Assembly: GCA_041745535.1 (NCBI GenBank)
Contig: JBGTIS010000070.1
Span: 1-36,344 of the forward strand
Origin: JBGTIS01 sp041745535
GTDB taxonomy: Bacteria > Bacteroidota > Bacteroidia > Cytophagales > Cyclobacteriaceae
DNA: 36,344 nucleotides
Direction of reading: 5' to 3'
Position numbers and translations under genes: made by a program. Positions 16,968-24,429 of the stretch are shown here, in pieces. The stretch's first letter is position 1. The number at the start of each line of letters is the position of its first letter. The notes under the pieces were generated by a model, which saw nothing but the letters and a program-made list of their open reading frames with translations, had not been told where the DNA came from and ran no database searches.

Positions 16968-17852
16968 ATGAAAGGAATTATTCTGGCCGGAGGTTCCGGC
17001 ACCCGATTGCATCCACTAACCCTTGCTGTAAGCAAGCAATTAATGCCTGTTTACGATAAACCTATGATTTATTATCCGCTTTCTACGCTGATGATGGCGG
17101 GTATCAGAGAAATCCTTATTATTTCCACCCCGCACGACATGCCGCTGTTTCATAAATTGCTGGGTGATGGCAGTGCCCTGGGTTGTGATTTTAGTTATGC
17201 TATTCAGGAAAAGCCTGAAGGTTTGGCACAGGCTTTTATTATTGGTAACAATTTTATTGGCAACGACAAAGTAGCGCTCATTCTGGGCGATAATATTTTT
17301 TATGGTAACGGATTAGCCCGTTTGCTTCAGGGTAATAATAATCCTGATGGCGGTGTTATTTTCGCCTACCATGTGCACGATCCACAGCGATATGGCGTGG
17401 TAGAATTTGACAAAAACAGAAAGGCTATTTCTATTGAGGAAAAACCTAAAAATCCTAAATCAAATTATGCGGTGCCGGGCCTGTATTTTTACGATAATGA
17501 GGTAAAAGAAATTTCAAAAAGCCTCAAACCCAGTGCCCGGGGCGAATATGAAATCACGGACATCAATCAGGTTTATCTGAAAAATAAAAAACTGGAAGTG
17601 AGCATATTAAACCGGGGCACCGCCTGGCTGGATACAGGAACATTTGACTCGCTGATGCAGGCTGCTACTTTTGTGCAGGTAATTGAAGCCCGGCAGGGAA
17701 AAAAGATTGGCTGTATTGAAGAAGTAGCTTATCGCATGAAATTTATTGACCAGGCACAACTGGAGGAACTGGCCAACAGTCAGTTGAAAAGTGGCTATGG
17801 CGAATACCTGCTGGATTTACTAAACTCCACCGATGTGGGCGAGTTTGAGTAA
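16968..17852 (+). CDS. rfbA: Glucose-1-phosphate thymidylyltransferase
   Basis: The 294-aa protein makes dTDP-glucose from dTTP and glucose 1-phosphate, the first step of dTDP-L-rhamnose synthesis for surface polysaccharide. Seen directly are the nucleotide-binding signature GGSGTRLHPLT (residues 8-18), KQLMPVYDKPMIYYPLSTLM, LILGDNIFYG with the catalytic Asp, VPGLYFYDNEV, LNRGTAWLDTGTFDSL and the EEVAYRMKFI tail. Length and motifs are those of RmlA. The other rml genes are not adjacent, so the gene appears to stand alone. A TAGATTTGT -7-like box lies at 16771-16779, about 190 bases upstream, without a good -33 element. Confidence 0.95.
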   Translation: MKGIILAGGSGTRLHPLTLAVSKQLMPVYDKPMIYYPLSTLMMAGIREILIISTPHDMPLFHKLLGDGSALGCDFSYAIQEKPEGLAQAFIIGNNFIGNDKVALILGDNIFYGNGLARLLQGNNNPDGGVIFAYHVHDPQRYGVVEFDKNRKAISIEEKPKNPKSNYAVPGLYFYDNEVKEISKSLKPSARGEYEITDINQVYLKNKKLEVSILNRGTAWLDTGTFDSLMQAATFVQVIEARQGKKIGCIEEVAYRMKFIDQAQLEELANSQLKSGYGEYLLDLLNSTDVGEFE

Positions 17853-18356
17853 ATCAGGTTATGCTTTGGGCTAACATGTAATACATGAACGCTCTTTTAT
17901 AAAACGTGAGCCAGAGTTTCCTTCAGCCCTGATACCCAATAGCAGTTGAACTGAATGCCGGGGTTACTACCCTATAGCCATTCGTGGCGCCTCAGCTGTT
18001 TTTTGTTTTATCAGATTGTCTTCGGGTTCAAAAACCGCATTCCGTAATGACATAAATCATTGCGCCATATCTGAAAAGGAGAGATATTAACTCGTATTAA
18101 CCATTAATCTCTAAACCTGATGTTATGAAACTTCCGGTACGCTTACTTCTTCACATTACCCTGACGTTTATAGAATTTCCAAAGTGACGCGGCAGGCTGG
18201 TTAGGTATTGAACCGGGATTTTGCTAAATAGTGGAGATTCAGGAAATAAAAATCAACCGCAGGCGGACATTTCTGAGGAATTTCCAGAATGAGAAAAGTT
18301 AATGGTAATACTAAAACCGATGAAAAGATAATTATTCACTTAAACTTACAGAAACC
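17853..18356. other. Intergenic region with no recognisable gene
   Basis: About 500 bases between rfbA and the coiled-coil lipoprotein gene. I find no ORF with a believable start and length, no RNA gene and no clear terminator. A 20-codon ORF at 18125-18187 starts with a hydrophobic stretch and could be the ruin of a signal peptide, but this is weak. Confidence 0.4.
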
Positions 18357-19238
18357 ATGCGTATTAAAATCTATTTTATCATTTTACTGGCTGGATCATT
18401 ATTCTTTGGCTGCGACAACAAGGAAAAGGAAGAAGCCTATCAAAGTCGGATTAGTCAGTTAAAAGCCAGGGAACAGGAACTACAGCGGCAGGTACAGGAA
18501 AAAGAGGCTGCTTTCGGTTCCTTTATGGCATCTATTACCGACATAGAGAAAAAATTAAGAGAAATCAGGGCAAGGGAAATGAATATTGAGATGACCCAGC
18601 AGGAAGAGGCCCTTTCACCCGAGGATTTGAGAACCCGGATCAGCGAGGACCTGGACATGATTGAAAAGCTGATCGCTGAAAATAAGCAATCCATGAAAAA
18701 TATGGATAACCGGATAAGAAGATTCCATCAGGAAAATGGAGAGCTTACTACCTCCATGACAACCATGAGTGAAGATTTGAACGCACAAATAGAAGAGCGG
18801 GAGCAAAGCCTGACGATGCTTAAAGACCAATTGAATGATATGCAGGCGACTGTAAAAGCATTGCACGTTGATGTGGATAGTCTGTCTCGTTTGAACGATG
18901 AAAAAACTACCATGCTTAATACGGCTTATTATGTGGTAGGTAACTATAAAGAATTGAAAGACGAACAGATTTTGGATAAAGAAGGTGGCTTTCTTGGTTT
19001 TTTGGGAAGCGTGAAAATGCTGAGAAATGATTTTAACCGGAATAAGTTTACGCGCATCGATTTGAGGGAAAAATTATCGTTTCCAACAGCGGCAAAAAAA
19101 ATAGAACTGGTAAGCATCCATCCTTCCGATTCTTATAAAATAGAGAAAGAAGCTTCTGGTGATAATATGAATCTGGTTGTATCTGATCCTGAGAAGTTTT
19201 GGGAATCGTCCAAATATCTGGTTATGATGACCAAATAA
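18357..19238 (+). CDS. Coiled-coil lipoprotein of unknown function
   Basis: The 293-aa protein has a lipoprotein signal peptide with lipobox LFFGC (Cys19). Residues ~25-190 are almost continuous heptad-like coiled coil, rich in Glu, Lys, Gln and Leu (for example QLKAREQELQRQVQEKEAAF, and a second block around REQSLTMLKDQLNDMQATVK). A short globular C-terminal part (about 195-293) holds YVVGNYKELKDEQILDKEGG and FLGSVKMLRNDFN, with no catalytic motif that I recognise. It is expected to be anchored in the outer or inner membrane with the coil projecting into the periplasm. It stands alone, with about 500 bases before and 360 bases after it. Confidence 0.8.
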   Translation: MRIKIYFIILLAGSLFFGCDNKEKEEAYQSRISQLKAREQELQRQVQEKEAAFGSFMASITDIEKKLREIRAREMNIEMTQQEEALSPEDLRTRISEDLDMIEKLIAENKQSMKNMDNRIRRFHQENGELTTSMTTMSEDLNAQIEEREQSLTMLKDQLNDMQATVKALHVDVDSLSRLNDEKTTMLNTAYYVVGNYKELKDEQILDKEGGFLGFLGSVKMLRNDFNRNKFTRIDLREKLSFPTAAKKIELVSIHPSDSYKIEKEASGDNMNLVVSDPEKFWESSKYLVMMTK

Positions 19239-19393
19239 GCTGATAACTCAAAAAACTATATGCCAGTAAAACAATGCCGATAGGGATAAAAAATGTGTGT
19301 CGCGTTTTTGGTTAACTATAAAAAATATTACTGCTTTATCCTTACTGATTCAACTGCCTTTTATTTGCCACATATTAGCCTTGAAATCTGAAG

Positions 19394-19434
19394 TTTGCCA
19401 TTTTATATGGTAATATGCTATAATATATGGCAAA
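19394..19434. promoter_or_regulatory. Putative AraC-type operator
   Basis: Two TATATGG copies (19404-19410 and 19424-19430) are 20 bases apart, roughly two helical turns, as expected for direct half-sites of an AraC-family regulator. The stretch is bounded by perfect 8-base inverted repeats TTTGCCAT and ATGGCAAA. An AraC-family gene lies in the same locus at 21997-22869. Binding is inferred from spacing only; the region is AT-rich, so chance is possible. Confidence 0.4.
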
Positions 19435-19465
19435 AAATATATAAAAATGGCTTTTAATTCCGCTG

Positions 19466-19474
19466 TATATTTGT
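19466..19474 (+). promoter_or_regulatory. -7 promoter box (TATATTTGT)
   Basis: An exact match to the Bacteroidota TAnnTTTGY -7 consensus. No TTTG -33 element is present at the right distance, which would fit a promoter that needs the activator proposed to bind at 19404-19430. Confidence 0.5.
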
Positions 19475-19495
19475 AAATAATTGCCGACAATCTGT

Positions 19496-19533
19496 ATGGA
19501 AAACCGCGTTTGTTTAGTGGTTTTCCATTTTTT
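19496..19533 (+). terminator. Leader terminator-like hairpin before the aldolase gene
   Basis: A perfect 10-bp stem (19496-19505 ATGGAAAACC with 19519-19528 GGTTTTCCAT) has a 13-base loop and is followed by six T (19528-19533). It lies between the -7 box and the aldolase start at 19602, so it could act as an attenuator. It could instead end stray transcription from the lipoprotein gene upstream, although that gene ends 258 bases earlier. Confidence 0.65.
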
Positions 19534-19546
19534 AATTTTGGATTAA
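19496..19546 (+). CDS. Possible 16-residue leader peptide
   Basis: ATG at 19496 opens a 16-codon ORF (MENRVCLVVFHFLILD) ending at TAA 19544-19546. It runs through the whole terminator-like hairpin, so ribosome movement could open the stem. There is no visible Shine-Dalgarno sequence, which is usual in this phylum. It has no run of a single amino acid that would name a signal. It may be a chance ORF. Confidence 0.25.
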   Translation: MENRVCLVVFHFLILD

Positions 19547-19601
19547 TGGTAGCTTCTGAAAAGTGAATTACCTGCTTTTCGACTGAATTAAAACATGTAA
19601 A

Positions 19602-20534
19602 ATGAAAGATTTGAATAAAGGTTTTGTTCCGGTGATGTTAATGCCTTTTAAATTCAATGGTGAAATCGATTATGCCGGATTAGTACGACTTACTGAGTTT
19701 TATCTGGAAGCCGGAGCAAAAGGCTTATTCGCGAATTGTTTGTCCAGCGAGATGTTTGAGCTGACCCCAAGGGAACGATTAACAGCTACAAAATATATTG
19801 TAGACGTTGTGAATGGAAGGGTTCCTGTGGTGGCTTCAGGTACATTTGAGAAATCAGTTGACGCCCAGGCCGAATTTGTAAAAGCCATGTATGATACAGG
19901 TGTACAGGCGGTAATCGTTATTACCAATATGATGGCAGAAAAAGATGAATCGGATGAAATATTTTCTGACAACGTATTTAATTTATTAACCCTTACCGGA
20001 GATAATCCTCTGGGATTTTATGAATGCCCCGTACCATACAAAAGGCTCCTCACTCCTGTGCTTTTAAAGCAGTTTGTCTCAACAGGCAGAATTATGTACC
20101 ATAAAGATACCAGTCTGGATATTGAGCAGGTTCGAGCGAAAATTGCCGCAGGTAGTGGTTACCAGTTTGGCCTTTACGATGCTTACATGGGGCATGCGGT
20201 AGATTCCTTAAAGGCAGGTGCTGCCGGCCTTTCCTGTATTCAGGGTAATTATTTCCCTGAGCTAATTGTATGGCTTTGTGATAATTATAATGTTCCTGAT
20301 TTTGAGCCAGAAGTACAGAAATTACAAAAATTTCTTATTGAGAAAATGGATATCATGCATAAGGCCTATCCCACTGTATCAAAATACTACCTGCAAAAAC
20401 GTGGTTTAGTTATTTCCACCACCACCCGGGGAAAAACAATAAGCTTATCTTCACAGGAAATAAAGGATATTGAGAATTTTTATATTGATTGTAATCTTTT
20501 GCGGGAAGAGCTAGGCATCGAATTCGCGATTTGA
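19602..20534 (+). CDS. DapA/NanA family aldolase (dihydrodipicolinate synthase or N-acetylneuraminate lyase superfamily)
   Basis: The 310-aa protein is a class I, Schiff-base TIM-barrel aldolase of the DHDPS/NAL superfamily. Seen are the N-terminal FVPVMLMPFKFNGEIDYAGL, then NCLSSEMFELTPRER in place of the usual GTTGE loop (SSE), GRVPVVASGTFEKSVD, and FYECPVPYKRLL carrying the Tyr of the active site. IMYHKDTSLD holds the Lys that forms the Schiff base. The protein probably splits or makes a 2-keto sugar acid with pyruvate. The lysine-synthesis role is unlikely, because the gene is linked to a sialidase-like protein, a symporter and DUF3748. The exact substrate cannot be read from the sequence. 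Its TGA overlaps the TTG start of the next gene by four bases. Confidence 0.88.
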   Translation: MKDLNKGFVPVMLMPFKFNGEIDYAGLVRLTEFYLEAGAKGLFANCLSSEMFELTPRERLTATKYIVDVVNGRVPVVASGTFEKSVDAQAEFVKAMYDTGVQAVIVITNMMAEKDESDEIFSDNVFNLLTLTGDNPLGFYECPVPYKRLLTPVLLKQFVSTGRIMYHKDTSLDIEQVRAKIAAGSGYQFGLYDAYMGHAVDSLKAGAAGLSCIQGNYFPELIVWLCDNYNVPDFEPEVQKLQKFLIEKMDIMHKAYPTVSKYYLQKRGLVISTTTRGKTISLSSQEIKDIENFYIDCNLLREELGIEFAI

Positions 20535-21976
20535 AAATATTCATTTTATTATCGAACCTAACTGTAAAAGTTATACCATTAAGCGTTATAAACCGGGTTC
20601 CGGACTGTCTGTTTATTTTAATGGTAATGGCTGCCTGCACATCTGAAACGCCGCTAAAAATGAAGTTTGAGGAAATTCAGCTTACGGCTGACACAAAAGG
20701 CCATTGTTTGCACAACACCCAATGTTTTTCGCCTGACAATCAGTGGCTTGTATACGATACCCGCAACCATGATACACTGATTAGCCGTACCGGTACCATT
20801 GAAATCGTAAATGTAAATACGGGAGCCATCAGGGAGGTTTACCAAACCCGCAACCAGACAGAGTTTGGGCCGGGCGTAGGCGCCGCTACTTTCTCGCCGG
20901 TTACCAGCCAGGTGCTGTTTATCCATGGCATCCGCAATGCCGATCAGCACAATCCTTATGGCGTTACCCGCCGAACAGGCGTTTCTGTGAAAACAGAAAA
21001 TCCGAATCAACCCATATTTATGGATGCCCGAGATATTACCGAACCCTTTACCAAAGGCGCTTTGCGGGGAGGTACCCATGCGCATACCTGGAGTGGCGAC
21101 GGACAATGGATCAGTTTTACGTATAACGATTATGTGATGGCGCGACTCGGTGCTATTAACCATCAGGTAAAAGATTTAAGAACGGTAGGAGTGATGGCGC
21201 CTTTTAAGCAAGTGGAGGTAACCGATGATGGTGGTATGGAGAATAACAGTGGCGTGCTGTTTTCGGTGGTGGTTGCCCGGGTTACAGAGAATCCAGCCTG
21301 GGGTACCGATGAAATCGACAAGGCTTTTGACGAAGGCTGGATCGGAAAAGCAGGATACCGGAAGAAAGATGGAACCTGGCAGAAAAAAGCCATTGCTTTT
21401 CAGGGAAATGTAAAAAACGCGGCAGGAAATACCATTACCGAAGTCTTTGTACTTGATCTGCCGGATGATCTGACCCAGGCACGAAATAATCAGCCATTGG
21501 AAGGCACTTCTTTTTCCCGCCCCGGTGTGCCGGCAGGGGTGGAGCAACGTAGAATCACTTTTACCGCGCAGGGTATACGGGGGCCGCGTCATTGGCTGCG
21601 CGCTACACAGGATGGGTCAATCATCGGATTTTTATCTGAAGATGCGCAGGGCGTGGTTCAGCTATACGGCATTTCACCCAATGGTGGTGAAATTAAGCAG
21701 TTAACCTTTAATCCCTTTTCCGTACAAGGACCTTTCAATTTTAGTCCCGATGACCAATACGTGGCCTACGCTGCTGATAACAGTGTGTATGTGACTGAAC
21801 TGAAAACAGGAAAATCGGAGCGGATTACCCGCCGGTTCCCCGACGATAAGGCACTGGTAGGAAGCGTGATTTGGGCGGGAGATGGAAAAATGCTTGCCTA
21901 TAACCGATATGCGTGCGGTGATAATGAGAAATACCTCCAGATATTTTTGTTGAAAAGCATTGCTGAATTTGAATAA
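20531..21976 (+). CDS. DUF3748 (YidR-like) beta-propeller lipoprotein
   Basis: The 481-aa protein is read from a TTG that overlaps the aldolase stop (TTGA). The next ATG (20621) would fall inside the signal peptide. With the TTG start, a hydrophobic stretch ends in lipobox MAAC (Cys36). The body resembles E. coli YidR over its whole length: QWLVYDTRN, LRGGTHAHTWSGDGQWISFT, YNDYVM, RTVGVMAPFKQVEV, DEIDKAFDEGWIGKAG, GVEQRRITFTAQG, GPRHWLRATQDGSIIGFLS and GIVQLYGISPNGGEIKQLTF counterparts are present. This is a TolB/WD40-like propeller of the DUF3748 group. Function is not known. Propeller enzymes that cleave sugar acids exist (oligogalacturonide lyase), so a periplasmic carbohydrate role is possible. 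The E. coli homologue appears to lack a lipobox. Confidence 0.87.
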   Translation: MKIFILLSNLTVKVIPLSVINRVPDCLFILMVMAACTSETPLKMKFEEIQLTADTKGHCLHNTQCFSPDNQWLVYDTRNHDTLISRTGTIEIVNVNTGAIREVYQTRNQTEFGPGVGAATFSPVTSQVLFIHGIRNADQHNPYGVTRRTGVSVKTENPNQPIFMDARDITEPFTKGALRGGTHAHTWSGDGQWISFTYNDYVMARLGAINHQVKDLRTVGVMAPFKQVEVTDDGGMENNSGVLFSVVVARVTENPAWGTDEIDKAFDEGWIGKAGYRKKDGTWQKKAIAFQGNVKNAAGNTITEVFVLDLPDDLTQARNNQPLEGTSFSRPGVPAGVEQRRITFTAQGIRGPRHWLRATQDGSIIGFLSEDAQGVVQLYGISPNGGEIKQLTFNPFSVQGPFNFSPDDQYVAYAADNSVYVTELKTGKSERITRRFPDDKALVGSVIWAGDGKMLAYNRYACGDNEKYLQIFLLKSIAEFE

Positions 21977-21996
21977 CTGGCGGTATACACATGACA

Positions 21997-22869
21997 TTAT
22001 GCGCTTTTCAAATACTTCTTTTTGTAGGCCAATGGAGTCATTTTCATTACTTTTTTAAAATGGCGGTAGAAGTTGGAAACATTGTTAAAACCATGTTCAA
22101 AACAAATAACTTCCGTAGCCAGTTTGTCTTCCACCAGCGCACGGCATATGTGGCTAATGCGAACTTCAATCAGAAAATCGTAATAGGTTTTCTTTGTCAT
22201 TTGTTTAAAATACCTGCAAAATGAAGTAACGCTAAGGTGGGCAATGGAGGCAATTTCCTCCAGACTGATTTCTTTTTTATAATGAGTGAATGTATATGCG
22301 TATATTTCGTCTAACCGCTGCGTTTCCGATTCGTTAGACCTGTAAAAAGCATGGGCAGAGGCAATGGTTTCCACTTCTTCAGCTTCCGCCAGAATCTTCA
22401 GCATGGTAAGCAATACGATCAGTCTGTCAAGATGGGTAGCATCCAGGGCGGCTACCATAACTTCCGCTATTTTTTTCCTGGTTTCTCCTTTTATAATCAA
22501 ACCTTTTTTCGCCTTTTCAAATAGCTTTGGAATTAAGTATGCTTCTGGCAGATTCAGCAAATCTTTTCCTAAACAGTCGGGCAGAAAATGTACTACCATA
22601 GCTTCCACCTGTAAACTTGAATGTTGCTGAAAATATTCCTCCTTACACCGCCAGGTATGCGGTAAATTTTCTCCTAATAACACCATTTCGCCTGATGAAA
22701 AGCTGCTGATATTATCGCCTATAAACCGAACGCCCTCCCCCCTGATGGTGTAGTGCAATTCTATTTCAGGATGGTAATGCCAAATGGTGGGGAAACTGGG
22801 CTGAACATCATGCCTGATACTATACGAGCTTTGTGGCTGAACAGGTACTTTATGAAAATGGGGTTTCAT
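21997..22869 (-). CDS. AraC family transcriptional regulator
   Basis: The 290-aa protein has an N-terminal cupin sensor domain (about 1-110; PTIWHYHPEIELHYTIRGEG and GEMVLLGENLPHTW). A helical linker leads to the C-terminal AraC double helix-turn-helix (about 188-288; ISLEEIASIAHLSVTSFCRY, ICFEHGFNNVSNFYRHFKKV, MTPLAYKKKY). It lies convergent to the DUF3748 gene (20 bases between stops) and divergent from the sialidase-like gene, in the middle of the locus, so it is the likely local regulator. The ligand is presumably the sugar handled by the locus. Direct repeats spaced 20 bases at 19404-19430 are candidate sites. Confidence 0.95.
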   Translation of the reverse strand: MKPHFHKVPVQPQSSYSIRHDVQPSFPTIWHYHPEIELHYTIRGEGVRFIGDNISSFSSGEMVLLGENLPHTWRCKEEYFQQHSSLQVEAMVVHFLPDCLGKDLLNLPEAYLIPKLFEKAKKGLIIKGETRKKIAEVMVAALDATHLDRLIVLLTMLKILAEAEEVETIASAHAFYRSNESETQRLDEIYAYTFTHYKKEISLEEIASIAHLSVTSFCRYFKQMTKKTYYDFLIEVRISHICRALVEDKLATEVICFEHGFNNVSNFYRHFKKVMKMTPLAYKKKYLKSA

Positions 22870-23163
22870 GTTTGCTTAAATTTTAAACGATGTTTGCAAT
22901 TAACTTTCCTGGAATCAATAGGGTAAGATCGTATAATAATTTGACAGGAATTAATATAAAAGGTAGTGATAAATTGAGCAATTTTGGAATACCAGAAATT
23001 GGAGAATTAGCAAAAAAATGATTCCGTAATAATAGAAAAAACTAACTCATTTATAAAATTTTAATTACTATTTCAATAAGTCTGGATATGAGGAATATGG
23101 AATGTGTCCTTAATTTTATATTATATTGGCATCATTATCCTTAAAAAACCAAACAATTACAGA
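22870..23163. other. Divergent intergenic control region
   Basis: About 290 very AT-rich bases between the AraC gene (minus) and the sialidase-like gene (plus). It must hold both promoters, but no box fits the TTTG/TAnnTTTG consensus well on either strand. An in-frame GTG at 23104 would extend the sialidase-like protein, but the signal peptide argues for ATG 23164. Confidence 0.45.
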
Positions 23164-24375
23164 ATGGCTATTCATATTAAATATTTATTACTTTCCTTTT
23201 CCATAATTTTTCTTCTTAATATCAAAAAGGGAATTTGTCAGAATCCTGATTTTTCTAAAGTACCGGGCATTGTGGTGGCTTACAGCCCTGCCGCTTCAGG
23301 GAAATACATTGGTTCGCCCAGTATATGCCTATTAGGCAATGGCGATTATGTGGCTTCGCATGATTTTTTCGGCCCAAAGTCTACTGAGCATACAAAGGCA
23401 GTTTCCCAGGTGTATACCTCTTCTGATAAAGGAAAAACCTGGGAGCGGATTTCTGAAATTAACGGGCAGTTCTGGTCTAAGCTATTTACGCATCGTGACA
23501 ATCTTTATATTTTAGGTACTGACAAACACCATGGCAATATGATTATCAGGAAATCAGCAGACGGAGGCCGCACCTGGACGGAACCCACCGATGGCAATCA
23601 TGGATTGATTCGGCAAGGAGAATACCATTGTGCGCCCATGCCCGTAATTACACACAATAACCGGTTGTGGCGGGCCATGGAAAATGCCAAATCCAATACC
23701 ACCAAATGGGGAAAACGGTATAGCGCTGTTATGATGTCGATTCCCATTGAGGCTGATCTGTTAAAAGCCGAAAACTGGAGCGAAAGCAATAAGCTCACCT
23801 ACGATTCTACCTATCTGGACGGGAATTTCGGCGGATGGATTGAAGGTAATGCGGTGATTACCCCAGAAGGAGAAATTATTGATCTTTTAAGAGCCGATAA
23901 CACGCAGGAAAACGCGGAAGATAAGGCCGCCATTGTCCATATCAGTGCCGATGGGAAAGAAGCTACTTTTGATCCTGAAACCGGCTTTATTGATTTGCCG
24001 GGCGGATCAAAAAAATTTACGGTACGCTACGATTCTGTGGCTAATCTATACTGGACCATTTCGAATTATATTCCGCGGGAATTTCGTGTGGAAGCCCGGC
24101 CCGCAAGAATTCGTAATACGCAGGCCCTCTGTAGCTCAAAAGATTTAAAGCGCTGGACCGTACACAAATTACTGCTCCAACATCCTGATGTGCAGCAACA
24201 TGGATTTAATTATGTAGATTGGCTGTTTGAAGGGAAAGACATTGTGTTTGTGTCCAGAACAGCCTATGACGATGGGGTAGGAGGAGCGGCTAATTACCAT
24301 GATGCCAATTTCTTAACTTTTCATCGGATCAAAAACTTTCGAAAAATTAGAAAAAAAACCATAGAAGAATTTTGA
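23164..24375 (+). CDS. Secreted sialidase-like (BNR/Asp-box) propeller protein
   Basis: The protein has 403 aa from ATG 23164, chosen because it opens a clean signal peptide (hydrophobic core, then KKGICQ). Asp-box motifs of the sialidase fold appear as SSDKGKTWERI and SADGGRTWTEP, the classic SxDxGxTW. Further blade-like segments are SPSICLLGNGDYVASHDFFG near the start, GNAVITPEGEIIDLLRADN, and ARIRNTQALCSSKDLKRWTV. The arginine triad of true sialidases cannot be confirmed by eye, so sialidase activity is not proven. Related BNR proteins act on other glycans. It is exported to the periplasm or beyond. The symporter gene follows by 54 bases and is probably co-transcribed. Confidence 0.85.
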   Translation: MAIHIKYLLLSFSIIFLLNIKKGICQNPDFSKVPGIVVAYSPAASGKYIGSPSICLLGNGDYVASHDFFGPKSTEHTKAVSQVYTSSDKGKTWERISEINGQFWSKLFTHRDNLYILGTDKHHGNMIIRKSADGGRTWTEPTDGNHGLIRQGEYHCAPMPVITHNNRLWRAMENAKSNTTKWGKRYSAVMMSIPIEADLLKAENWSESNKLTYDSTYLDGNFGGWIEGNAVITPEGEIIDLLRADNTQENAEDKAAIVHISADGKEATFDPETGFIDLPGGSKKFTVRYDSVANLYWTISNYIPREFRVEARPARIRNTQALCSSKDLKRWTVHKLLLQHPDVQQHGFNYVDWLFEGKDIVFVSRTAYDDGVGGAANYHDANFLTFHRIKNFRKIRKKTIEEF

Positions 24376-24429
24376 AAGAGTTGTAATTAAACTTTCGAGA
24401 GGGATTTATTCATTTAACCAATCATTGCC

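Larger units (their letters stand above)
19239..19601 (+). other. Leader and control region of the aldolase locus
   Basis: This 363-base AT-rich region precedes the DapA-family gene. It contains, in order, a pair of TATATGG direct repeats inside a TTTGCCAT...ATGGCAAA inverted repeat (19394-19434), a -7-like box (19466-19474), and a hairpin with T-run (19496-19533) overlapping a 16-codon ORF. No other gene is seen. Confidence 0.5.

Noticed and set aside
18125..18187. 20-codon ORF beginning MKLPVRLLLHITLTF
   Set aside because: Too short and isolated; could be a ruined signal peptide, but nothing downstream continues it in any frame.
20654..21163. 169-codon minus-strand ORF
   Set aside because: It is a shadow antisense to the DUF3748 gene, which has clear homology over this region.
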